Source: Urinicoccus timonensis | GTDB taxonomy: Bacteria > Bacillota > Clostridia > Tissierellales > Peptoniphilaceae | Direction of reading: 5' to 3' | Assembly: GCF_900232945.1 (NCBI RefSeq) | Contig: NZ_OCTU01000001.1 | Span: forward strand, 194,723 to 205,203 | Length of the DNA stretch: 10,481 nt | Shown: in pieces, positions 1 through 5,609 of the stretch | Numbering within the stretch: position 1 is the stretch's first letter | Layout of the letters: every line of letters begins with the position of its first letter | Position numbers and translations under genes: made by a program | The notes under the pieces: model-generated | The model's input: the letters and a program-made list of their open reading frames with translations, nothing else | What the model was told of the DNA's origin: nothing | Database searches by the model: none

Positions 1-1
1 A

Positions 2-550
2 TTCAAAAAAGAGTGCATACAGTTGTATAGGCAAGGGAAATGGCCTGATACACCTGATGGGACCAAAGAAGAAAACCTTCATGCTTCCATTAGAAAATGG
101 TTTAGATTAGAAGAACTTCATGGCCCAGAAATTTTAAACCATGGAAATAATATCCACTGGACACCAGATGAAAAATTAGAAATGGTGTCGAAAGTGCTGG
201 CTGGAAATTCAATAAAGGCAACTGCAATCGAAAATGGAATAAATGAAGGACAACTTTATTCATGGCTTAACAAGTATAAAAAGGATGGATATAATGGTCT
301 TGTGAATAAAAAGAAAGGCCGTAAATCTAAAAATACAACCATGAAAAAGAAAAATATCCATAAACCAAAAGAACTGAATGAATCCGAAAGAGAAGAACTC
401 ATAAGACTTAGAGCAGAAAATGAATATATGAAGGCTGAGAATGAAATAATAAAAAAAGAGATCGCCTTGAGAGAAGAACGTTACGCTGCGCAACTCAAGG
501 CGAAAAAGCAGCGATTGTCAAAGAACTCAAAGAAAAAGGATACAGACTAA
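2..550 (+). CDS. IS3-family transposase OrfA (5' partial)
   Basis: DNA-binding subunit of the transposase. The frame is open from the first complete codon at position 2, with no stop upstream, so the gene begins outside the window; the TTG at 23 is probably not a start. The visible protein has part of an N-terminal helix-turn-helix region (about ...LHASIRKWFRLEELHG), then a second HTH typical of IS150-type OrfA (WTPDEKLEMVSKVLAG... LYSWLNKYKKDGYNGL), a basic linker, and a Glu/Leu-rich coiled coil (ELIRLRAENEYMKAENEIIKK), which is the leucine zipper used for multimerisation in this family. OrfB continues in the -1 frame. Candidate slippage sites are an A7 run at 451-457 followed by G, and GAAAAAG at 502-508. 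The second lies just where OrfB-like sequence begins (EKAAIVKELKEKGYRLKDLL). Confidence 0.9.
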   Translation, partial: FKKECIQLYRQGKWPDTPDGTKEENLHASIRKWFRLEELHGPEILNHGNNIHWTPDEKLEMVSKVLAGNSIKATAIENGINEGQLYSWLNKYKKDGYNGLVNKKKGRKSKNTTMKKKNIHKPKELNESEREELIRLRAENEYMKAENEIIKKEIALREERYAAQLKAKKQRLSKNSKKKDTD

Positions 551-573
551 AGGATCTTTTAAGAGCCATTGAT

Positions 574-1368
574 TTGCCGAGGTCAACATACTACTTTGAA
601 CTAAATAAAGTGGATAAAATAAAAGTTAAGAATCGTCCGATTGCAGATAAAATAGCCCAAATCTTTCACCTACACAAAGGAAGATATGGAGTGCGAAGAG
701 TCTATATGGAGTTAATAAATCAAGGCTATGTCATAAACCATAAAAAAGTACAAAGGATTATGCACGAACGAAAACTTTTTGGAAAGGGCTCTAAAGAAAA
801 ATACCACTCCTATCAGGGGAAAATAGGTAAAGTAGCAGATAATCTAATCAATAGAGACTTCAAAGCAGATAGACCTTTACAAAAATGGACCACGGATGTC
901 TCTGAATTTAAATTTTCTTGGGGTAAATGCTACATCTCTCCAATACTTGATATGTATACCAATGAGATTATCTCCTACGACTTATCCTTAAGTCCTAATT
1001 TAAAACAAATATCTACTATGTTAAGAAGAGCATTTAGAAAATTTCCAAAACTAAAGAACTTAATACTACATTCAGATCAAGGTTGGCAATACCAACATAA
1101 ATATTATGTCAATGAGCTTAAAAAACATGGGATAAAGCAATCCATGTCAAGAAAAGGGAATTGCTATGATAACTCCATTATGGAGACATTCTTTGGAAGG
1201 CTAAAAAATGAAATGTATTATGGTTATGAAAAGAGCTATCGCTCTTTTGACGAATTTTCGAGAGCAATAGAGGAGTATATAGATTATTACAATAACGAAA
1301 GAATTCAATCAAAAACAAAATGGATGCCACCTACAAAGTATAGGTTAGCATCCACTACAACGAATTAA
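574..1368 (+). CDS. IS3-family transposase OrfB (DDE integrase)
   Basis: Catalytic part of the transposase. Counting from the TTG at 574, the order is an HTH_21-like region (about residues 25-70, with HKGRYGVRRVYMEL), then the rve integrase core. The catalytic triad is visible: Asp108 (WTTDVSEF), Asp168 (LHSDQGWQYQ) and Glu204 (NCYDNSIMETFFGRLKNE), with 35 residues between the last two as in the IS3 family. The C-terminus has the usual YIDYYNNERIQ...PPTKYR. TTG 574 is only a formal start: the frame is open back to 445, and translation probably comes mainly by -1 frameshifting from orfA, giving an OrfAB fusion. No internal stop or lesion is visible, so the element appears competent if its left end is intact. 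Confidence 0.93.
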   Translation: MPRSTYYFELNKVDKIKVKNRPIADKIAQIFHLHKGRYGVRRVYMELINQGYVINHKKVQRIMHERKLFGKGSKEKYHSYQGKIGKVADNLINRDFKADRPLQKWTTDVSEFKFSWGKCYISPILDMYTNEIISYDLSLSPNLKQISTMLRRAFRKFPKLKNLILHSDQGWQYQHKYYVNELKKHGIKQSMSRKGNCYDNSIMETFFGRLKNEMYYGYEKSYRSFDEFSRAIEEYIDYYNNERIQSKTKWMPPTKYRLASTTTN

Positions 1369-1376
1369 TTAAATAT

Positions 1377-1400
1377 TGTGTCCAGTTTTATGGGTACACA
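1377..1400. repeat. Dyad inside the IS right terminus
   Basis: Arms TGTGTCC and GGTACACA form a hairpin with one bulged base in the last bases of the IS. It may be a transposase-binding element or may stop transcription entering or leaving the IS. The same dyad is in the second copy at 10354-10377. Function is inferred. Confidence 0.4.
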
Positions 1401-1407
1401 TCATTTT

Positions 1408-1424
1408 GGCTAGGGTTCTTTTTT
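1408..1424. terminator. Terminator half abutting the IS right end
   Basis: GGCTAGGGTTC followed by six T looks like the distal half of a Rho-independent terminator whose other half is missing. On the minus strand, downstream of the small gene at 1458-1676, it reads six A then GAACCCTAGCC and runs into the IS, so it may have been that gene's terminator stem. It is complementary over 10 bases (AAAAAGAACC) to the sequence just after pepC at 10330-10339, which also abuts an IS right end. Confidence 0.4.
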
Positions 1425-1457
1425 AAAGCTCTTATTTATTTTTCTGACTTTTAAATC

Positions 1458-1676
1458 TTACTTTTTCAAAAGGTCGTCAACCCGGTTCATAAGGTCTCCA
1501 ACTCTTTCATCTTTCTTTAAGTCTTCAACCTTATTGGAAAGAGATTCTCCAGATTTTTTGGCTAAGTCCATGGCCTTGGGACCATTATCTTTTATAAATT
1601 TATAGCCTGTCTTACAGGTTTTTACTGTGGACTTAAAAATCTCCTTGCCTGCCATCATATCATCAAATAAACCCAT
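1458..1676 (-). CDS. Small helical protein of unknown function (72 aa)
   Basis: I do not recognise this protein. It is 72 residues, rich in Lys and Asp, with no evident signal peptide, membrane segment or Cys pair motif (a single Cys in TVKTCKTGYK). The sequence suggests amphipathic helices, one near residues 8-30 and another near 40-72, ending in a charged stretch (VGDLMNRVDDLLKK). The gene looks real: AGGAGG lies six bases before the ATG, and a plausible promoter lies at 1713-1740. It is transcribed alone in the direction of the IS, downstream of the ABC operon on the same strand but about 310 bp away and with its own promoter. Its natural 3' end seems to have been cut by the IS insertion. 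A cytosolic or membrane-peripheral small protein is all that can be proposed. Confidence 0.75.
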   Translation of the reverse strand: MGLFDDMMAGKEIFKSTVKTCKTGYKFIKDNGPKAMDLAKKSGESLSNKVEDLKKDERVGDLMNRVDDLLKK

Positions 1677-1712
1677 ATAGGACCTCCTAAAATTAAATAT
1701 CTTCTTATCTAT

Positions 1713-1740
1713 ATCCTAGCATAAAGTGGGAAAAAGACAA
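1713..1740 (-). promoter_or_regulatory. Probable promoter of the small gene
   Basis: On the minus strand, TTGTCT (1740-1735) is followed after 16 bases by TAGGAT (1718-1713), preceded by TGC, an extended -10. This lies 37-64 bases before the ATG at 1676, with AGGAGG between. Both boxes are imperfect, so confidence is moderate. Confidence 0.4.
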
Positions 1741-1756
1741 GAGGGGAGTTAAGACA

Positions 1757-1811
1757 CTAAAAGCCTTGTCTAGGAAGAAAAATAGGATTTCACATCTAAA
1801 GGCCTTTTTAG
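1757..1811 (-). terminator. Weak large-loop hairpin after the ABC operon
   Basis: CTAAAAGCCTT (1757-1767) pairs with AAGGC (1799-1803) and, after a two-base bulge, TTTTAG (1806-1811), leaving a 31-base loop. It sits about 180-230 bases past the stop of the TIM-barrel gene and just upstream of the small gene's promoter, where an operon terminator would be expected. The loop is long and the T-tract short, so it is a weak candidate. No better terminator was seen between 1741 and 1987. Confidence 0.3.
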
Positions 1812-1828
1812 CTTAAAAAACTTTTAAC

Positions 1829-1939
1829 TTATACCCATACCCACATAGATATCCACAAAATTTCTAAAAAGTTTGGGGAGAAAGGGCACTATTTAGCAAA
1901 TTTCCAGGAAGTTATCAACATATCAACAACTTATCCACA
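1829..1939 (+). promoter_or_regulatory. Cluster of DnaA-box-like motifs
   Basis: In this gene-free stretch of 311 bases, TTATCCACA (1931-1939) matches the DnaA-box consensus exactly. ATATCCACA (1849-1857) and TTATCAACA (1912-1920) match 8 of 9, and ATATCAACA (1920-1928), TTATACCCA (1829-1837) and ATACCCACA (1837-1845) match 7 of 9. All point the same way, and an AT-rich stretch follows (1940-1985). There is no dnaA, dnaN or rpmH in the window, so this could be a DnaA-binding/titration site, a displaced origin fragment, or chance in AT-rich DNA. Confidence 0.4.
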
Positions 1940-1987
1940 AATCAAAGAAGTTTATTTTTATTGGGTTAAGTTTTTTAAGAAGGAATC

Positions 1988-2764
1988 TTATTCTATCCAT
2001 AGTTGATGGAGCCTTTTAGCATCCTGAATGACTTGTTGGACTTGCTGGTCATAGTCCTTGCCATATTCCAGAACTAGATCTGCCTGGGGGGTGTGTTTTT
2101 TTATGAGCTGAATAATGAATTGAATGTCAGGGGCCATGTCGGGGTGGAAGATGGACTGGTGGAGGTCGTGGTAGGAGTCATTGCTATGGAGGTGGTAGGA
2201 CCGAATCCTATTTTTTAACTTAGAAAGAAGACGGTCTATGTCCCAAGCATTGGCATTGGCATGGCCTATATCAATGAGGACATTTTCTTTTCTTTCCAGG
2301 CATTCTTCTATGAATTCTTCTTCTTCCAAGAGGACATTTTCCCAGGGCTTAACTCCGACATTTTCGATTAAGAGAGGGATGGAGGATTCTTGGCCCAGGT
2401 CGTCTAAATTTTTACGGGCAGCTTCAAGCATAAGGTCTCGATCTTGAATTTTCCGGTTATTATAGTGGTAGACAATGTATTTGGGATTGAGGTCTTGAAA
2501 GGATAGGAGTTTTTCATAGTAGTGGCGGGTGGTTAAAAAAACATCTCCATCCGGATAGCTATGGTCTGCTTGGTAGTAGGGCTCATGGAAGGTTAGGGGA
2601 TAATTTTTCAGTCTTTGTCTATTTTTATCCAAGAGTTCTTGGTAACCAGGGATGTGGAACATGGGAAAAATTTCTATCCCCAAGTCAAAATCTACAGAGT
2701 CTACAATTTCATAGACTTTTTCTAGATTTAGGGGTTGGAACATATTTGTTGAGATATAGATCAT
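1988..2764 (-). CDS. Xylose-isomerase-like TIM-barrel protein (sugar phosphate isomerase/epimerase or endonuclease IV-like fold)
   Basis: Predicted cytosolic metal-dependent TIM-barrel enzyme of 258 residues. The pattern is that of the AP_endonuc_2/IolE-like superfamily, with likely metal ligands Glu134 (LLIENVG), Asp165 and His168 (LIDIGHA), His193 (YHLHSND) and Glu233 (LVLEYG), plus His60 (TFHEP) and His100 near the strand ends. The reaction cannot be read from sequence: members isomerise or epimerise sugars and inositols, and relatives cut DNA. It is the last gene of the importer operon. Its ATG follows the ATPase gene's TAA with no gap, and the ribosome binding site GGAGG lies inside the end of that gene, so translation is probably coupled. 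It occupies the place where a glycerophosphodiesterase (ugpQ) might be expected, but no GDPD motif (HRG...EN) is present. Action on the imported solute is inference from position. Confidence 0.8.
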   Translation of the reverse strand: MIYISTNMFQPLNLEKVYEIVDSVDFDLGIEIFPMFHIPGYQELLDKNRQRLKNYPLTFHEPYYQADHSYPDGDVFLTTRHYYEKLLSFQDLNPKYIVYHYNNRKIQDRDLMLEAARKNLDDLGQESSIPLLIENVGVKPWENVLLEEEEFIEECLERKENVLIDIGHANANAWDIDRLLSKLKNRIRSYHLHSNDSYHDLHQSIFHPDMAPDIQFIIQLIKKHTPQADLVLEYGKDYDQQVQQVIQDAKRLHQLWIE

Positions 2765-3847
2765 TTAGGCCTCCAAGTTTTCTTCTGTATCAATGTCAAA
2801 GAGGGAAATTTTTTCAGTGTCAAAGGTCAGGTGAATTTCTTCCTTTTCTTTAAAACGGGAGTAGTCTTGGTCTCTTGTCATGGCAACATATTCTTGGCCC
2901 CCTAACTTAAAATAAAGGCCCAGGTGGTTTCCGTAGTCTTCCAGGTAGTTAATTTCTACTGGCAAGCCCTTGTTTTTCTTTATTTGAATGTGTTCGGGCC
3001 GAATTCCTAGGTAGACTTGCTTTTTGGGGTAGGTCTTTAAGCTTTGGGCCAGTTGGGGACTTAGGTCTATTTTTTGGTCTCCTAGGTAGAGGTCTTGGTT
3101 TTTTACCTGGGCTGGAATGATATTCATAGAGGGAGATCCGATAAATTTAGCTGTAAAGACATTTTTAGGATGGTTATAAATATTATAGGGGGTGTCTGCC
3201 ATTTGAACTTTTCCTTGGTTTAAAAGGACGATTCTTTGGCCAATGGTCATGGCTTCCACTTGGTCATGGGTGACATAAATCAGGGTCATATGATATTTTT
3301 CATGAATTTTAACCAACTCTTTTCGGGCATGGAGACGGAGTTGGGCATCCAAGTTGGACAAGGGCTCATCCAGGAGGAAGTAGTCTGTTTTTTTCACCAG
3401 GGCTCGAGCCAGGGCAACCCTTTGTCTTTGACCACCAGACAAGTCCTTGGGCTTTCGGTCTTCCAGACCTTCAAGTTGGAGGGTTGTTAAGGCATCTTGG
3501 AGCCTGGCCTGAATTTCCTCCTTGGGGACCTTGTTGATTTTAAGTCCATAACTTATGTTTTCAGCAACAGTCATATGGGGGTAGAGGGCATAATTTTGAA
3601 AGACCATGGAGATGTTTCGGTCCTTGGCTTCCAGGTTATTGGCCACTTGTTGATTTAGGATTAATTGACCACTTGTGATATCAGAAAGTCCAGCAATAAT
3701 TCGAAGAGTTGTGGATTTTCCACAGCCGGAAGGGCCTAAAAGGACTAGGCGTTCCCCACTTTTAATGGTGAGATTTAGGTGGTCAAGAACCATATTTTTA
3801 TTGCCTGGGTAGGACTTACAAACATTTTTAAATACAATATCTTTCAA
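2765..3847 (-). CDS. ugpC: ABC transporter ATP-binding protein, UgpC/MalK (MsmK) type
   Basis: Energises a carbohydrate-type (CUT1) importer at the cytoplasmic face. All nucleotide-binding motifs are intact: Walker A GPSGCGKST (38-46), Q-loop Gln84, signature LSGGQ (136-140), Walker B with Asp160/Glu161 (YFLLDEP), D-loop SNLD (164-167) and H-loop His194. After about residue 235 comes a TOBE-type regulatory/substrate domain, including the family motif YLGIRPEHI. The length, 360 aa, is normal. The start is TTG at 3847: AAAGGAG lies six bases before it (3854-3860) and no in-frame ATG is close. A 65-base gap with a strong hairpin separates it from the upstream permease gene. MalK-type ATPases can serve several transporters; the ugp symbol is inferred from the binding protein and operon, so MsmK/MalK-like is an alternative. 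Confidence 0.88.
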   Translation of the reverse strand: MKDIVFKNVCKSYPGNKNMVLDHLNLTIKSGERLVLLGPSGCGKSTTLRIIAGLSDITSGQLILNQQVANNLEAKDRNISMVFQNYALYPHMTVAENISYGLKINKVPKEEIQARLQDALTTLQLEGLEDRKPKDLSGGQRQRVALARALVKKTDYFLLDEPLSNLDAQLRLHARKELVKIHEKYHMTLIYVTHDQVEAMTIGQRIVLLNQGKVQMADTPYNIYNHPKNVFTAKFIGSPSMNIIPAQVKNQDLYLGDQKIDLSPQLAQSLKTYPKKQVYLGIRPEHIQIKKNKGLPVEINYLEDYGNHLGLYFKLGGQEYVAMTRDQDYSRFKEKEEIHLTFDTEKISLFDIDTEENLEA

Positions 3848-3853
3848 ACTTTT

Positions 3854-3860
3854 CTCCTTT
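3854..3860 (-). promoter_or_regulatory. Ribosome binding site that fixes a TTG start for the ATPase gene
   Basis: AAAGGAG on the minus strand, six bases before TTG at 3847-3845. The spacing is ideal for TTG, and the frame has no ATG nearby, so the gene uses a non-ATG start. Confidence 0.7.
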
Positions 3861-3861
3861 C

Positions 3862-3882
3862 GTGGCCGGAGGTCTTGGCCAC
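3862..3882 (-). promoter_or_regulatory. Intercistronic hairpin between permease and ATPase genes
   Basis: GTGGCC and GGCCAC form a perfect six-base stem around a nine-base loop, just before the ATPase gene's ribosome binding site. There is no T-tract, so it is not a standard terminator. It may be an mRNA-processing or stabilising element that adjusts ATPase levels relative to the permeases. The structure is seen; the role is inferred. Confidence 0.45.
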
Positions 3883-3912
3883 AAGTTGTCTTTTTATCGC
3901 TTGTTTTTACCT

Positions 3913-4734
3913 TTATTTGACACCGGAACTGATGAAGGTGGATATAATATGCCTTTGGAAGAGTAAAAATAAGACCAAGGGGATAATCATGGTAATGACG
4001 GAAACAGCCATGGCAATGGGAAATTCTGTGCCTCCCTCAGAAGATATAAACATCTGGAGAGCCAAAGACAGGGTGTAGTGGTCTTGGCTGGAAATAATTA
4101 AAACTGGCCAAACGTATTCGTTCCAAGAATTAATGAAGAAGATAATGGCTGTTGAAATCATGGAGGGACGAAGGATGGGAAGGATAATATCTAGCAGGAT
4201 ATGCCCTTCTCCTACACCATCGATTTTTGCAACCTCAATGATGGATTTTGGAATGGTCCGCATGGATTGTCGTAATAGAAAAATACCCAGGACGTCTGCA
4301 AATTGAGGTAGCATAACTCCCCAAATACTGTCAGTGAGCCCTAATTTGGATACGATCAAATAGTTGGGAATCATGGTGACTGTAAAGGGAATGAACATGG
4401 TGGTTAAAAAAACCAGGTAGATGAAGTTTTTTCCCTTAAAATCATAGTAGACTAGGCTGTAGCTGGCTAAGACAGAGGTGACGATTTTTACTGTTGTGAC
4501 AATAAAGGCAATGGTAAAGGTGTTCAAAATAATTTTAAAGAGGGGAAGCCTGGAAAAAACATAGAGATAGTTGGAGAGGGTAGGGCTCTTAGGGATTAAG
4601 GATAGGACGTTGTTAAAGGATTCTTCCAAGCTTTTAAAAGAGTTGGATAGGGCAAAGACAATGGGAAAGAGGCTAATTACGACAAGAAGAACGAGGACTA
4701 GGTGGAGAAGGACTTGGCGATCTTTAGTTTTCAT
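3913..4734 (-). CDS. ugpE: ABC transporter permease, UgpE/MalG-like (CUT1)
   Basis: Second membrane subunit of the importer, 273 residues with about six hydrophobic segments, starting with a long one at residues 9-30. The cytoplasmic EAA loop that contacts the ATPase is visible as EVAKIDGVGEGHILLDIILP (about 167-186), a slight variant of EAA...G. It is followed by WNEYVWP (204-210), typical of MalG/UgpE-type permeases. The gene starts at ATG 4734, overlapping the previous permease gene by 11 bases, with AAAGAGG upstream inside that gene, so the two permeases are probably made together as the heterodimeric channel. The C-terminus (FISSGVKG-like ending) is the usual one for this subunit. The ugpE name rests on operon context. 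Confidence 0.85.
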   Translation of the reverse strand: MKTKDRQVLLHLVLVLLVVISLFPIVFALSNSFKSLEESFNNVLSLIPKSPTLSNYLYVFSRLPLFKIILNTFTIAFIVTTVKIVTSVLASYSLVYYDFKGKNFIYLVFLTTMFIPFTVTMIPNYLIVSKLGLTDSIWGVMLPQFADVLGIFLLRQSMRTIPKSIIEVAKIDGVGEGHILLDIILPILRPSMISTAIIFFINSWNEYVWPVLIISSQDHYTLSLALQMFISSEGGTEFPIAMAVSVITMIIPLVLFLLFQRHIISTFISSGVK

Positions 4735-5599
4735 AGTAAATACCTCTTTCTACAAACTTGAATTCTAAAATTAAAAGAAAAACGAAAATAAGCATGGTCA
4801 AGATGGATAAGGCAGAGGAAAGGCCAGTACGGTAGAGGATAAAGGCCTCGTGATAGGCATGGTAGATTAGGGAAGAAGAAGCGTAGCTTGGGCCCCCTTG
4901 GGTAATAACCTTGATGGGGGTAAAGACGAATTGTAGGCCTTGGACAATGGTCATAATAAAAATGTAAAGTCCAGTTGCCGAGGAAGCTGGAAGGGCAATG
5001 TCTCGAAAGAGTTGTAAGGAGTTGGCCCCATCCAAGCGGGCTGCCTCAATAATGCTTTCGTCAATCCCCGATAGACCACCCAGGATGACAATAAAGTTGT
5101 AGCCAAAGGCCTTCCAGGAGGTGATGATAGAAATAACCACTAGAACCAAGCCCTGGGTCTTAGACCAAATAGGAAGGGCTAGGTCAAAGTGCCTTAGGAT
5201 AATGGCGATAGGGCCTGAAACTGGATTTAAGATCCAGGTATAAAGAACAGACCCAATGACCAGGGAAATTAAAGAGGGCAAAAAGAAGGCTGCCCGGTAA
5301 AAGTTCTTGTGCTTTTTTACCACAATACTTAAGACATAGGCCAAAATATAGGGGGCAACAAAGTTTAAAATCAAAAGTAAAAGAATGTAGATGAAGGTAT
5401 TGACTAAAACAGTTTTAAAAATAGGGCTTTGGACGAGGTCCAGATAGTTTTGCAAACCGACAAATTTCTTGTGGGCCTTGATCATATTCCAGTCAAAGAA
5501 GCTCAAGTAAAAAGTATAAAACAAGGGAATAAGAACAAAGACCAGAAAGAAAAAGCCTGCCGGCAAAAGCATGAGGTAGGCTTTAAGCTTATCTTTCAT
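4724..5599 (-). CDS. ugpA: ABC transporter permease, UgpA/MalF-like (CUT1)
   Basis: First membrane subunit of the importer. It is 291 residues from the ATG at 5599; an in-frame TTG two codons earlier (5605) is an alternative, and neither has a strong ribosome binding site, which suggests coupling to the binding-protein gene ending 10 bases upstream. The N-terminus is LMLLPAGFFFLVFVLIPLFY (about 9-28), the usual first helix with the P...P motif, followed by about five more hydrophobic segments. The EAA loop is clear at about 185-204 (EAARLDGANSLQLFRDIALP). It pairs with the permease encoded next, which overlaps it by 11 bases. Family assignment is firm; substrate is inferred from the binding protein. 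Confidence 0.86.
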   Translation of the reverse strand: MKDKLKAYLMLLPAGFFFLVFVLIPLFYTFYLSFFDWNMIKAHKKFVGLQNYLDLVQSPIFKTVLVNTFIYILLLLILNFVAPYILAYVLSIVVKKHKNFYRAAFFLPSLISLVIGSVLYTWILNPVSGPIAIILRHFDLALPIWSKTQGLVLVVISIITSWKAFGYNFIVILGGLSGIDESIIEAARLDGANSLQLFRDIALPASSATGLYIFIMTIVQGLQFVFTPIKVITQGGPSYASSSLIYHAYHEAFILYRTGLSSALSILTMLIFVFLLILEFKFVERGIYYEN

Positions 5600-5609
5600 G
5601 GACAAACCA

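Larger units (their letters stand above)
1..1403 (+). mobile_element. IS3-family (IS150-like) insertion sequence, left end outside the window
   Basis: The element has the two overlapping-frame genes of the IS3 family: an HTH/coiled-coil orfA, then an orfB with the rve-type DDE integrase core in the -1 frame. Its right end lies just after orfB. The last bases read ...GGGTACACATCA, so the terminal CA is either at 1400 or at 1403. A dyad (TGTGTCC...GGTACACA, 1377-1400) sits in the terminus. The last 131 bases recur exactly, inverted, at 10351-10481. The left inverted repeat and the start of orfA are upstream of the window, so element length and target duplication cannot be determined. Family assignment is strong; subgroup is inferred from the orfA style. 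Confidence 0.9.

Noticed and set aside
1829..1985. Chromosomal origin (oriC)
   Set aside because: No dnaA, dnaN, rpmH or other origin neighbours are present; only a DnaA-box-like cluster is supported.
1973..1987. TTAAG...TTAAG near the end of the TIM-barrel gene as a terminator
   Set aside because: It is a direct repeat rather than an inverted one; only a four-base TTAA pairing is possible.
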